In this document: positions 12,000-25,479 of the stretch, piece by piece
Position numbering within the stretch: position 1 is the stretch's first letter
Layout of the letters: each line of letters starts with the position of its first letter
Source of the DNA: Lunularia cruciata
Taxonomy: Eukaryota > Streptophyta > Marchantiopsida > Lunulariales > Lunulariaceae
Direction of reading: 5' to 3'
Length of the DNA: 64,000 nt
Assembly: GCA_948567375.1 (NCBI GenBank)
Contig: OX419762.1
Location: forward strand, 4,966,001-5,030,000
Made by a program: the position numbers and the translations under genes
The notes under the pieces: model-generated
Seen by the model: the letters and a program-made list of their open reading frames with translations, nothing else
Databases searched by the model: none
Told to the model about the DNA's origin: nothing

Positions 12000-14900
12000 A
12001 AATCATAAAATTTACCTTCACAACCGCAACAGAGAAAAACTTGAGTCGTAGTCTCGAGTTCAACCTCCTGCAGTGAATTTCCACTAAATTCTGCTTCTTG
12101 ACAGAGAATCTCCAAATAATATAGAGTATAATCTTGCCACAGAATCTTAGTTCAGAGGGAAAGAATCACGATCGCAAGCATTGGGCATTTCTCTTCTCTC
12201 GTTGTGTTTATATAGTAGTCTAGAGATGCCTGAGTCACACGCATTTTGATTTTGATTTTGAACATGAATCAATGAGGTTGGTGAGTACATGTCTGTTAGC
12301 TGAAACTAAGAAGTCTGAGGACTGACATCCTGTCCGATGGATCCGATAGGATACTTTTCGTCTATGTGCTTGTCTGCCGATAGATACGGGTGAATGTCTA
12401 ATGAAGTCCTCCAGGTACTGGCGATTTGAACAAGACTTGAACAATTTCGAATTTGAATTCATTTAAGATTCGGTGAACTGGTACAGTCGACGGAAACTGA
12501 TCACTTCTAAGGGGTCAGCATGTAGATCCATACAACTGTTGTTGACAATCCATGGTTGAATCAGAGATAAGAAGTCAACAGAGTTTCACAAAGTCACAAA
12601 GACAAGGTTAATTCATGAATATCATCTACATTACTAGATGATATCGACAGATACCTACCTATCAAATAGTTGGTCACTAGCATCAAGGATATCGATGCGA
12701 TTGAATGAGTAGATATCAAGATCGTTTGTACTTCCTATCTTCTAGACAGTATCCGAAAGGTTCGTTTAATTCATCGAGTTTTGGAATTGTAGCTTTGTTA
12801 TGAATAGTTGGCCGTTAGGCTCAAAGATGTCGATGCGATTGGATGACTAGATTCTGATTCTCAAGATCATTTGGAGGATTTGGTTGACTGATTTGGTTCA
12901 AATCTAATATTCTAGTTTAGTTTTCTATAAAGGCTTTAGGGTATTTGACGCTTGGACTGGAAATCAAGGCAACTTTAAGTCTGCCAGATTAACATGAGTA
13001 TACTTAAATTTTTAGTTTTTGTAGAGTTCAAGTATCGACTCTGGGAGGAAATCACGGCAAGTTTGCCTGGCTTCGTGGAGTCCATTCTTGACTAGTGAAT
13101 TAAACCCCCTGGATTTGTTTCGGATTGAAATTTAGCTACAAGTTCTTACTAGTCTTCTCTTCCTGTATTCTTTGATTTAGACTTGATCCTTTTGAGTTCA
13201 ACACGCGTTAATTCCTTACGATGATAATCCTTAAATTCCGCATCCTGATCAATAAAGTTATCTACCAGATAGAAAAATTTATGACTATAAATATAAAAAA
13301 AACACTTAATATTAAGTGTCGAAATATCTAACAAACGTGTACTATAATTTTTAGTAAACTTCTTTCTCTCGACTGAATATGATACATTTTTCAATTTTAC
13401 TTTATAAATGGAGGAGAGAGTTTTCGAACAACCTAATCTTTATGTAAATAATTATGTTAAAAAGATCATGAAAGATATTATACGTATTCCATACTGTGCG
13501 TATAATATCTTTGTTGGCTATTTTATCCAAGTTTAAAGAATGATACCGCCTAATCATCAGATTGACTAAGCAAATGTAAATAGCTATCAGATGCAATTAC
13601 GTGTTGTCGGCTTCTTTTCTAAATATGAAAATATCCATGTTACCATTCATGACTATCTCATTTGAATGGTGAAATGCAATATTTTTTCTCTCATTAATTC
13701 TCATGAAAGAAACTAGCAGATACTTTAGTTGCTGGTTTAAGTTTTTGTACATGATTTACATTTGATTCCCTGATATTTTTTCCCTTATGGGCCATATGTC
13801 ACCATGGATGACTTTTGGTCTATGTTCCAGATAATGTTTGTCTCTATTGTGCTTGGATGGACGTGTTAGTGAAACCATGAAACATTGAAATTACAATATG
13901 GATTGTTGTAAATACCATGATCAGTGTTTGAATTTCTTACTCCCAAAAATTAAATTTATGAATCAAAGAAATCCATATGGGATGGAAAAGTACCTTAGCA
14001 CATGTTTAATGAAGCAATTAATGTTATTTTCTTGACCTAGTCTCCAATTCCGTCATTTTTAACGCGAAGTATGATTTAAATTAGGAAATGTGAAAGATGA
14101 ACCACACTGTGGTCTTTAAGGCTAGCAATTGCAAAGTTACACATAACTAGGACACAATGTCATGTACTAAAGTTCAGCAAGATATGCACATGGTCAAATA
14201 TACTAGCTGGTCACTTATGGGGAGTTTAAGGTTTTTAAAATACTGCAATTGCATTTATGAATATTGTACGATATATAACTAGAATGATTATTTTTATGCC
14301 CATGAATAATTCATATTACATCTATAAATTCTGCAATAGTATTTATAAAAATATTTTTTTCTTCTCTAAATCTAAAAGATGTGGACATATGAAAGTTTCA
14401 AATCAATTTAAAAGCAATCGACAGTGTGGCGATTTTTTCTTTTCTTGCTAAAATACTAGCAGTTGGTTCATTCAAGAACAATCTGGCTGACTTTTAACAG
14501 GCTATCAATTTCAACTCAAAAATTTAGAGATGAAATCATAATTAGAGATGGTGCTCATGATTCACACGGTAATGTAAATCATGAGTCAGTTCGGTGTGAT
14601 CCACAAATTATCCAACATGGCGTGAAATTCTGCTTTCAATAGTCTGCGACCACGTGTACGCCAAAATAAAGGGAGAGCTCTTCTTTCACAAGTCTTTATC
14701 CAATGTTCCTGCATGTTCATACCAAATCAACTACGAGCTACGAGCTACAAGCTACAAAGGACACGACACGCTGTACGGGTTCATGTTAAATTTACATGGC
14801 ACTGTGACAAGAGTACGTCCACGGTCCGAAAGTTCTTTAACCAATTCTAACATTCTTTCATTGTAACATACGATACGCATGATACGCTTCTACTGTAGGC

Positions 14901-16919
14901 CTGTACGATATGAAAGTACAATGACACGAATACCCAAAGTACGGATGTATGACATGTTATGTCACGTTGCTTGGGATACAGTATCATATATTAGGCTATG
15001 TTATCATATAACATGCCCATGTTACGTACGCATGGTACTCTGAGGAACTATGCTGCCCCAGGTGTTTGGTGTTTACGTGCGCTTGAAGTATTCCTCGAGA
15101 ACTGAACCACGGTAGAATGAGCCTCAACCCTAAAGATGATGCTTACGACTTTTCGTATTCCCTAGAGTTATTCTTGACACTCATCTAATGGCCTTCATAT
15201 CCACATCAACTGTACATGAAACGGTCATATTCAAGACACCGGAGTCATTTCGAATGCATTGACGCTACATGATCTTTTGGTGAAACTCATAATTTGTTGA
15301 AGGTTCTTTGTATATACGAAGGGAAAGTGGGGTTCATTCTTGTGTTCGCAAGTTACTTTTGAGTCAAGACCACTAACCAAGGCTGGCTTTATAGCATGCA
15401 GCTGTAAAAGGAATACGAAAGTGGGAACTTGTAGCCGAAGTTGCATCGATCGCAGCGGTAAGTTAATCATGACGAAGACGAGCTACAGTGGGCGATGTTA
15501 ATGGATGTTTGAGTGCACCGGTCCAGCGAAGAGTTTACTAAGCTGTCCTTTCTCGACCAAGAATGGGAGATTCGCTTTACTAAGTCCTGAATTGAGCACA
15601 TTATAACTCGACCGAAGTTCCAGAGCTCAGCACGTACGTATGATCTTCAGGTAAGGATCCTGTTGACGTCTTGGTGTGTTCAGCTAATGGTCTCCGTTAT
15701 GTCCCTAGACAACGGATCGTCATTATACATTGTAACTTTTTGACTAGAGTTTAGTCAACCTAGCATTTTGAGGTACACGTAGAAATTTCAGGATAGCACG
15801 TACATATGAACCAACGTAAGGATTCTAATCATGCTTGTGTGTTGAGTTCTTGGTCTGAGTTATGAATCCCGTCCATAAACAATGGATTGTCATTACACAT
15901 TGTAAATTGTTTACTCGAGTCTAGTCAAGTTGGCATTTGAGGTATACGTAGGAATTTCAAGATCATTTTGGGACTGCCTTTGGGACAATCGTGCAAGGAT
16001 CGGATCGGCATCCACTAGTAATGACAATGGTGAATAATGTAGACGGCAGTGGTATATGTCAATTTTGATCAACTGAAGAGGTAGTCTGTTCGAGCATTGG
16101 TCACCCGAAGTCATTCAATTGTGGTTGTAGATAGTGCCTCCTTAGTGTAGAGACTGGTGAAAGTGATCACTTTATCGGTGAGGAGTGGAGGCCCTGTACA
16201 GAGAGGTAATGTGATGTGTGCACTACATTACGGCTTACGTACGTACTCTCCAGCATTGGTGTCTGAAGTCGCTATTTAGCCTGTCAATCGTTAAAGTAGA
16301 TGATGTTGTCACCCTAGTGTACAGGCTGGAGAATGTGTCACATGATCGGAGCGGTATGGATAGATATACGGAGATATGTAGCTTTTGTACCTTTTACTAC
16401 GCTGGACTGTCAGCTGCTTCAAGTGGTTGGTGATACTGCAGTGCCCTGTTTGAATGTTTGGTCATATGTCCTGCGAACGGAGAGAAATGCACAGAGAGTC
16501 TGTGACTAACTTTGAAGTTTACCTGTAATGGATTCGGTATCCTGTGGTGCTATCAGAGACTGACATGTATATTGCTTGATATAAACTCATCTCTGCTCTT
16601 GACACGCAGGCAGATTACAATTCAGTTCTCTTATGGATGTGTTTCGGACAACTGTTGTCGGGAATTGGCCTCGATGAAAACTTTACGCTATCAATAACAA
16701 ATTTACCAGTACGCCAACCTCCAACCTTGAGTCTAGTGGACGTGCAATAAAGCAGTAAGCATGCTTACTGATTGTACTGGAGTACTTGGGGACTATCATC
16801 GTGAACCCCTTCTGCAGTTTCATGCGGCCGAGATAGATATGTAGCACAATATCCTTTGTGCTAGATGCTGCTAATACAACAGTGAGATTTGAGTTTTGAA
16901 AATTCATTCCCTAACTGAA
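12000..16919. other. Intergenic region between the TPD1-like and bZIP genes
   Basis: No supportable coding region. Base composition is more balanced than in the first 10 kb. It contains one diverged direct repeat (about 15,627-15,965). It presumably includes the upstream regions of both divergently transcribed neighbours, but I could not assign core promoter elements with confidence. Confidence 0.5.
15627..15965. repeat. Diverged tandem duplication, about 170-bp unit
   Basis: Two adjacent copies share agcacgta, ggat(c/t)gtcatta(t/c)acattgtaa, and an end resembling gaggta(c/t)acgtag(a/g)aatttca. Divergence is substantial, so the boundaries are approximate. Confidence 0.6.
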
Positions 16920-19124
16920 ATGGAAAATCACCGCCCTAGTCTAGGGCCTAATGTGGAAAATGTTGCAGTTACCACACGGCTGAATCCCGATCGAGTCCTG
17001 CTCTCTACCACTGATCCTCAAGCACCAGTGATTCCTGTTTCAAAGTCTCTGCTTAGCAATCATCCCCAACCTCATAAGGTTTTTCGTCCTGCAGCGTCTA
17101 CCTTATCAGCTTTTCATCACACTATGGATTCTTACCAATCATGTCTTAGCCGTGTAGGAAGATGTTCCAAATGCTACCCATCTTGTGTTTGTAACTATTC
17201 CCTTTCTTATCCAAAAACTAGTGAGGAGGCAAACTTCTCGAGTGTTTCCAGTAAACCTGCAGGAAACTCTCTCAAGTCCAATTCTGATGTTAACACCTTT
17301 GATGAGTCAAGAAGTGTGGACTCGGTAAACTTTTCAAATGATGCAATTAACTCTGCAGTTACTACCAGTTCTGCACTGGATCACCTTCATGACTCCTGGT
17401 TAGGGAAAGCTCTATCAGACTTCAGCGAAGGTGGATATAAGAGGACATATGAAAATGACGGTCTGAATCTGGATCCATGCAACAGTCACAAAATCCAGAG
17501 CCGATATTTGAAGACTAACAGTCGACGTTCGAAGAAAAGACGGATGGGTGGATCTACCACTTCTACCAGTGACACTTCATTAACTGGACAAGAATTGGAA
17601 GAATGGAAGGAAAGGATGGAATCTGCGAAGCTAACGGATCTGGCAAGCAACGATCCAAGAAAAGCCCGGAGGTAGTACTTCCCATAAGTTGGTTCAGGTG
17701 TCAAATTTTGCTTTCCAGTGATTTGCATCTGCCACGAATCAGTGCAAAAGTTCCCCTTAATTTCCATACTCGTGTTCAAGTCAACCTAATAGATTGGACG
17801 TTACCGGGTAGGACTTATGTTTGTTCACACTACTAGAACCGTGCCGAGCTATAGTATCAACTCTTGACACGTTTCCTGACTAAATACATATTCAAGTAAA
17901 GATCAATCCAAACACAATAGTACTGCTTACCCGGTACGCCTTTCTTGTCTGAATGATATGTCTTCGGCACTATAAATCCCGATACACCTTTCTTATCTGA
18001 GTAATATGTCTTATGGCAGGATATATTTAAACAGAATATATGCTGCCCAAGCTAAGGAGAGGAAGGTTAAGCGGACAGAGGATCTGGAGAGGGCATCGGA
18101 GATGTTGCAAGCATTGAACCAAAACTATGCTAATGACATTATAATCTTACAGGTGTTACTAACTGTCTCTTTCGGATCCATGAGAAAAGCTGCGATTACG
18201 TCCAAAATTTGGTTTTCTTCGTTCTTGAGTACATCGGTTTAGCTAGATATTGGTCCACGAACAGCATGATACTACATTCCTCTTTCCCGCGAGTACCTTT
18301 CACCTACTGGAGATTTTCCGATCACAGCTGAATGTTTCTATTACTTCAAGAATTCTTCTCCAAGTTTTAAGGCAGATCATGAATTCAATTCGGAGCAAGC
18401 TCGTCTCAGACTGGTGACAGTGGTGGGCTGATGTCGATGTGAACTAAATCTTCTCTGAACTTTTGGTATCCTGCCAACATTGGATCACAATCGCAAATCT
18501 TAGTTACCTTGTTCATGTCTCAATAAGAAGCTAGTATAAAATTACCTATAGGATTAATGTTTGTACATGTAGTCTTTATCCAGCTCATTTTACTGAAAGA
18601 CTGATGTTTTGGGGCTGTCTCTGCAGAATTATAACACCCAACTCCACATGGAAAATGCGGCCCTGAAGCTAAAGCTACAGATGATGGAGCAGCATGCCCT
18701 GCTTTCGGATGGTAAGTTTCACTATCCCAGATACAAATTGTAGTTTTATTTGTAAGTGGGTCTCGGATTACAGATCTGGATACTTTTCAAAGATTTCAGG
18801 CTATATCAGAAGTCGCGCACTTGCAGTTGTATACGGGTTACCGAAGTTCATCGTAGACCCTGCAGTCTTGTCTTGGTTTTCATCTTGTTTCGTTTACGCT
18901 GTTATGATTCATATACGCGTACTTTGGCACTGATGTCGTTGTCCGAACTTCCATTCTGGTAACTCTATGGCTTTCAGTGCCACTTCAGGTTCCTTGCACT
19001 TCAAACTACATTGTTGTTTCATGCAGAAATTAATGAAGCACTGCGATATGACCTACACCTATTGAGTATGACAGCTGAGAAGACATATGGACCTGGCCAT
19101 GCTCCTCCGCATGAATGCTCATGA
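16920..19124 (+). CDS. bZIP transcription factor, plant group I (VIP1/RSG-like), four exons
   Basis: Exons 16,920-17,671, 18,020-18,152, 18,627-18,711 and 19,027-19,124 join in frame to 355 codons; all three introns are GT-AG. ATG at 16,920 is the first in-frame Met after a TGA at 16,890. Exon 1 encodes a Ser/Asn-rich N-terminus and the start of the basic region (DPRKARR). Exon 2 gives LNRIYAAQAKERK (residues 254-266) and the first zipper heptads; exons 3 and 4 finish the zipper. The geometry N-x7-K-x9-L is exact, with heptad residues L, L, Y, L, L, L, M from Leu273. Lys in place of the usual Arg at -10 is a hallmark of plant group I bZIPs, as are the exon 3 and 4 motifs (MENAALKLKLQ and NEAL). 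Compared with the group I consensus NRQSAARSK, the DNA-contact face is changed at four positions (Q to I, S to Y, R to Q, S to A). It is expected to be nuclear and dimeric; altered or reduced DNA binding is inference. The intron model needs transcript support. Confidence 0.88.
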
Positions 19125-20600
19125 GGGCCGAGTCACTGAGAAGATAGTATGACTCTACGCTAAATTTCAGACTAGGAAGCGTCCAAGAATTCAGCGTGTG
19201 AATTTCCCCATTTCAAAGTCACACTTTCTCAGGAGATGGTACATCTGATTCTTACGGATAATGACGTCATTGCTTTATCTGTTCGACAATTGAAAGTTTC
19301 CTCGTCAAATTGCAGACCAGAGTGATCAGGACATAAGATTGGATGTCCATGGGTGATAAAACTCTAGATTTGTGCATACCGTTTCGTAGAAACCTGTTCT
19401 ATCCATGACCCTTCTTGAAGCAAAGCTATCAGGACGTCAAATGTAATACATTCCCGGCAAGCTGGCATTCCCACTCAGAGTCTCCTTGTTGAGGCTACAC
19501 ATTTGAGGTGACTATATGTTCCTCGGCATATCGAGCAGCTTCTATGACAAGTGATATCCTGACCAGCAAGAACTGCAAAGGATAACGTCGAGGTCATCTG
19601 GCAAGCTCCAGTATACGGTTAACTCTGTTAGCAGCTCCTCTGTCGACTTCTTGTGAAATAGCAAAAGAATCCAGAATAAGGTACGCCACTGTTCCGTATC
19701 TTAGCGTCCGTGAAGCCTGGCTGCGTTCATTGTGAACCCTTGGAGATTGTGGCTTGTATGCTATCTAATCACCTCTGAATTTCAGTGCTGGTTACGATGT
19801 TCTGCATGCTGTTTCTGCTGCCATCATCATCTAGCCGAAACTCTGATGTTATCTGCTAAAAATTTCCCATCATAGTGCAATATTTGTGGTATGCGATACT
19901 GGGTATATCGCATCGCATATATATGTCATCTTATATATATCGCATCTTTTATGTCATCTTTTTCTGGATGACAAGGTAACCACTTGTGTCAAAGTAAACC
20001 AACTCTGAGGTAGCAATCGTTGTAATCCTGGTTATCGACTTGTTATGCTTAATGATGAATCAAACTCTTCCCGGAATACGGTTCCATACATCAGGAAGCT
20101 GTATGCTACATGCTTATGCCATATGTCAATAGTCCATCACAGGCATGCTTGCCTATAATACCAAATTGTGGTACAGTGATGGCAAAACTCTATGGATATA
20201 TGAGGACAGATATTTGATGGAGATCCTGTACTCATCAAATGCATATAAAGTGCAGAGCTCATTAAACGCATATGGAGTACTTGTGAAATGGCAATAAATT
20301 GATTTAAAAAGATAACCAAGATATCTGTATTTCAACATAATCAAAATATTCTCATATCGAGAAGAATGATAAATTTACCTATTTGAATGACGAGTGGCAT
20401 TTAAGTTGATAATTTGCGATTGATTCTATAGAGTAGAGTTTAGTTCATTAATCTGCAAAGCAAACCCTATGACATGTAACCTAATGTCAATTGACTTGTA
20501 TATTTAGAGTATAGTGCTAAGGTAGAATTTAGTGCAATAATTTGTTCTTGATCTTTAGGGTTTAGTTCAGACAGTTCATTCTATATAGCTCATTATTCTA
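19125..20600. other. Region downstream of the bZIP gene
   Basis: Presumably holds the bZIP 3' UTR near its start. No coding region, RNA gene or mobile element could be recognised. A short AT-rich run with repeated tatatgtcatctt-like words lies near 19,915-19,965. Confidence 0.45.
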
Positions 20601-21077
20601 TAGAGCTCATTATGCATGTCGTCAAAGTTTTGCTCCAACATTGACAAGATTCTGCTTTGGTAACGGGCTGATGTGGTCAAGGTTCCGCTCTAGTATTGGG
20701 TTGACATCGGTCCAACTCAAAGTTGCACCACGGTTATATTGCAGGGTTGCTCCATTTTTGCCACTGATGTTGAGTTCAGTTGGACCTCGCAATGGTTCTG
20801 CCAAGGTTGCATTGTGCATTGCTTCTTTTCCACCCAAGTTAACTGCCACGGGTTTAGTTTAGTTAATTAGGTTCCATCATCCAATGCCAAGGTATCCCCG
20901 CGGTATCACCTACCACCAGGGTTGCACCGTGTCTAACGGTGAGGCATCGCCAGGGTATCATTAGGGTTCCACCATATGCAACATTGAGGTAATGCCGATA
21001 AACGCCCATGTTATGTCTGTTAGGTTCCACTAGTCTAACAACGTTGGGGTATCGCTGAGGTATTGCAGATATTGCCG

Positions 21078-21229
21078 AGGTGTTTCCATGAATGAATGGA
21101 GATCCAAACCCATGAATCAATGGAAATGAACATGAAGTCACAAGGAAACAAGGAGGTGTTTCCATGAATGAATAGAAATCCAAACCCATGAATCAATGGA
21201 AATGAACATGGAGTCACAAGGAAACAAGG
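21078..21229. repeat. Dimeric tandem duplication, 76-bp unit
   Basis: Copies 21,078-21,153 and 21,154-21,229 both begin aggtgtttccatgaatgaat and end gaaacaagg, with only a few differences. Confidence 0.92.
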
Positions 21230-21234
21230 CAAGT

Positions 21235-21666
21235 GAAGATGAAGTCACAAAAGTACACTGATTGAAAGCAAAGAACTCAAAGAAGAAAGTGAATAAAGAA
21301 CTCAAAGAAGAAAGTGAGTATATGTATATGCAATATAAGTGTGAATGATGCTCAAATATAAATGGGCAAGGATGCAAAAGAAATGAGGATGAGTACTCCT
21401 ATACATGAAGTGTTCTGCTATACAAATGTACTAAGACATGGGAGTGGACTGAAGATGAAGTCACAAAAGTACACTGATTGAAAGCAAAGAACTCAAAGAA
21501 GAAAGTGAATAAAGAACTCAAAGAAGAAAGTGAGTATATGTATATGCAATATAAGTGTGAATGATGCTCAAATATAAATGGGCAAGGATGCAAAAGAAAT
21601 GAGGATGAGTACTCCTATACATGAAGTGTTCTGCTATACAAATGTACTAAGACATGGGAGTGGACT
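21235..21666. repeat. Dimeric tandem duplication, 216-bp unit
   Basis: Copies 21,235-21,450 and 21,451-21,666 begin gaagatgaagtcacaaaag and end ggagtggact. They appear essentially identical by eye, so the duplication is recent. Each copy contains an internal short repeat of aaagaactcaaagaagaaag. The array lies between the bZIP gene and the 3' side of the methyltransferase-bearing retroelement. Confidence 0.95.
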
Positions 21667-21669
21667 GAA

Positions 21670-23870
21670 TAACATGTGGAGGTGTTGTGTTCTTGTTCTT
21701 AATGTCCATGGCTTCACCTATAACAAAGGCCTTGAGTGGGAAGGTGCTCTAGTCTGACATGCATCAATGTGCCTAATGAGGGGTCTCTAAATATACATTG
21801 GACTATATCTCCAAAGAAGATCACACTCTCCATCGTGTATGCATGTGGGGGAGGGTCCGTGGAATGTGGCAGCTAAACCCTCAAAAGGGTCCACACTATA
21901 CTCCGTAAGCCAGTCCAAAGTCCACTCCTCAATAAGGAACTCAATAGTTGAATACGAGTTGGCTCTAAATCTATCTAAGGGAGCACTCAAGGGGTATGAT
22001 GAGGAGGAGTGATCTGATGAACTAGAGTGGAAAGGAGTAAAGGATTGTGGATGGATAGCACCATGGGAATGGTTCATACAATATGGTAAGAAAGCAGTAT
22101 TTACTATCAAAATATTGTAATGGTAAACCTTGTGCAATAAATACTCTATAGGATCTATGGATATAATCTCTATACTTGTCCTTATATCTGTCCATGTCAT
22201 CAGACACATCCATGAGATGAGCACCAGTTTGTACACTTATTGGATAGTAAAACATGACCACACATATCCCTCAAGAGATGTTGGAAATCCTATCGGGTGT
22301 TATTAGTCCACAATATAACCTCAAACTTAGACACACCAAAATCCATGAACTCTCAAACCCTAAGGCATGATACATCTAAAAGTGGTCCTCATTCTATACA
22401 AGGTCCATCTGAATTACTCTACCAACAAGGATCCTTGGCCAGAGAGCTTACAACTATCCCATATAACATCAACCAAGCAACCAATATCCAAGAGTAAAAT
22501 CTTCCTCCTCCTCTCATGAGCATAAACAAAGTGAGGAGTAAACTCTTGAGTCAAGCTAATCTGCTCTTGCATCATAGAAAGTCTAAAAATATTGCCAATG
22601 AGTGCCATCCTCCTCTCCTCTAACTAATCTATATTTGTACAAGTGTGGGTAAAATGAGGTGGAGGTGCAAGATCATCTAAGATGCAAGGTCTACAAATAA
22701 TTATGTCCATATCAGTGGTATCCACACTAGGCTATCTTCCATATAACCAAGGCTTAGTCTGTGTTGCCTCAACTTGTGTCTTTGTCTCACTAGCATGAGC
22801 AACAAATTAAGTGATACTTGCTAGCCTATTGGTCTGAGTCTCCTCCCTAATCATATCCAAACTCTTCATCTGAGTCCCCTTATAATTGTATCCAAAATCT
22901 CTATCTGAGTGTGCTCATGCATGGCAAGCATTATGGTGATGACCCCAAAGGGTACTCTCTATGGAACTGCCTCACCTGATCTGAGTCCCACTCTAAGTCA
23001 CTCCTCACATTGGCTAACACCACTCTAGTCCTTTCCACCTCAGTCTGAGTACTTTCCAACTCAACCACTAACTCTCTATAGTAAGAGTCATGTTAGGTCC
23101 TATAAGCCACCTTCATCAATGCTTTCTCCACTAATAGAAAATCCCATGGCAATGCTCTCCCATGTTGCTCATACTCTCCTCTCACAAATGCCAAAAAGAA
23201 ATCCTCTTTGCTCAATATCTCTCTCTCCTCATTAAATTACCAATACAAAGCTCTCTCTCCTCCATGTCTCTAATAGTTGACTCTCTCTCTCTCTTTGAAA
23301 TTGGACATCCTAGCATTCACATTGATGGGATTGTCTCTCAATGATCCAAAACTATGAACAATAGTCTCTGGAAGCTAAATATGATCACCCAATGGAGGAA
23401 CTAGGGGCACCTCAACCTCAGTCCAATGTACCTCACTCTCATGCTGCCCACTTGTGTCTAATGGAAAGGATGTACATGGATCATCTGCAACCAAAACTGG
23501 CTCCAAGTCCTCTACATGATCAATATGGACACCTAGATGAGGACCTATGCACAAAGAATCAATTCATATCAAATTTAATGAAGCACATACATCATCATAG
23601 ATAATTTTCATGTGTATATACATTGCTATACAACATACATCGTTGTCAACATCATACACTATAGACACATAACTCACATATAAGTCATACATAGATTCTG
23701 AAGTGCCACAATTGCCCCCCTAGCTGGCGGTTAGGTCCCTCTAACTCCAAATAGCTATCTACTCCAAGCATATGGTATACCCAATGATGGGTAAAGATCA
23801 GGAGGCTAGGTGCTATCGAGCCCCATCGTTAGTCCCTGGTCTGCACTCTATACCATATAAAAGATGAACT
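21670..23870 (-). other. Unassigned sequence 3' of the decayed Ty3/gypsy element
   Basis: This stretch follows the PHD-finger region in the element's reading direction. It has low-complexity coding-like composition on the minus strand but no domain I recognise, and no terminal repeat matching sequence beyond 31,150. It may be the 3' part of the element. An LTR could not be identified here. Confidence 0.35.
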
Positions 23871-23872
23871 AG

Positions 23873-24187
23873 CTATAGGTCAAGTACATCTAGGACATAA
23901 CTATTGTCCTTGAGGAACCACACGTGAAGGGAGGAGTCATACATGCCATATGCCATATGCCATCCTCTCAAACAACTATCACACACTAACATAGTAGTAG
24001 CTCCACCAGAAGAGCCACATAACATACACCTCAAGCCTCCCCGTATAAGTGCCAAGCTTGGATCCATAGTACCATCAATGTTTGGGAGGTGGCATGGTTC
24101 ACAATTGCACACATGATCCTTCCAATTAACACTATCATGCCCTTCCAACATAAGGATTCCAGATGGCAAAACCTCATGCACTCTCAA
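23873..24187 (-). pseudogene. PHD-type zinc finger region at the 3' end of the pol region
   Basis: The frame contains CMLCGSSGG (from residue 54), then MLVCDSCLRGWHMAY (66-80): C-x2-C, C-x2-C-x4-H in PHD spacing. Upstream are HVCNCEPCHLP residues, a further Cys/His cluster. In a canonical PHD finger a Cys follows the His by three residues; here that position is Tyr80, and the last CxxC after the Trp (W90) is missing, so zinc binding would be incomplete. It lies downstream of the integrase core, where other Ty3/gypsy elements carry a chromodomain. PHD fingers read histone H3 tails, so a chromatin-targeting role in the ancestral element is plausible but inferred. This copy is not functional. 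Confidence 0.7.
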
Positions 24188-24449
24188 GATAGTACAACTT
24201 GTAGAAACATCAAGTATTGTTGGTGTTGTCTACTATAGATATACATAGTCACCTAGATGAAATCAATAGATCAAGGGTCTATAACCTCCTCCTTGAATAG
24301 TAGCATAATGTAACGTATCCCTATGTTGAGCAATCACTTAGTTCTCAAAGGCCATTGACATCACTCTTTGAAAGATCTCTACCTGTTGAGAACATCCACT
24401 CACCATACATTTGGATCATCCAAGTCCAAGACTACAATAGCATCTCAAT

Positions 24450-25150
24450 GAATAACTATATGTAAATCTGGATCTCATCCATAGAGTAGAAAGTAAGGAG
24501 AGAAGGATGCTAAGGAGACTTGCCGGTTGAACCGATAGCCCATGGCCAACCAAGGTAATTGGAGATCCCAATCTCTCAAGTGTCCTCTCTGCAAACCAGA
24601 CTTTTGCAACCCTCTCTTCATCATTTGAACCACTCTCTCTGCTAAGCCATCTGCCTTAGGGTGATCTCAAGAGGTAGTATGATGATCAATCAAAGCATTT
24701 TCACACAAGACCTAAAACTCTCCCAAGAACTTTATACACTGATCAGTTAAAACCTCAATTGGTGCACCAAAATGACTAAGAACCTTATCTAAGAACAAGT
24801 AAGCCGTCTCTTCATTGGACTTTTTAAGAAGTGCTACCAACTCAATCCACTTGGAAAAGTGCTCCACATCACCAAAATGTACTGATAATATCTCATAGTC
24901 AACGGTAAAGGTCTAGCAAAGTGCAAATTCCAGCAGTAACCCAATCCCATGATCAATAATGGGTGCAACTGTGGCATATGAGCATTAAATGATGCTTTAA
25001 CTCAGTCACAAACCACACATCTGGCAACAAATTTTTATACATTGATTTGCATACCGCACCACCAATAATGACTCTGGAGTAAGCTATATGTATGCTTTAC
25101 TAAAAAATGTCCTAACTCCTCATGAGCATGATAGACCAATTGTAGTCTTT
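24450..25150 (-). pseudogene. Integrase remnant of the methyltransferase-bearing element
   Basis: The minus strand reads a recognisable integrase core with SNEETAYLFLDKVLSHFG, GAPIEVLTDQ (catalytic Asp) and, about 35 residues on, ADGLAERVVQ with the catalytic Glu. Stops interrupt it (for example after GEF and in TTS*DHP). Farther upstream, near 25,000-25,100, a degraded zinc-binding segment precedes the core. The distance from Asp to Glu fits the DD35E class. The copy cannot make an integrase. Confidence 0.75.
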
Positions 25151-25479
25151 AAGATGGAAGTGGTATAACTCTCACTCTACCATCCTCCCATACATGCAAA
25201 AGATGTTTGCCCTCCAATCTAAACCTTCTGGCTTGTTGAAGAACACAATCTCTCTCCTCTGCCCAAATTGTGCCACCCATAACACCAATGCAAAGGTAGT
25301 CCATCATTAAGATATCATCATGAATGTCTTGTTGAACTATACCAATATCTTCACTCTTTGGATCTTTGACCTCAATCACTCCTCTTGTATGCACTAAGAG
25401 AGATACTACCAAAGTCTTAGAAATATACACAGAAAGGTAGATGCACGCCAACCTAGCACCATCTCCTCATTTGAGTCAC

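Noticed and set aside
21787-22261. 149-codon minus-strand frame with a Ser-rich stretch
   Set aside because: May be the tail of the decayed element but contains no domain I can name; not called as a gene.
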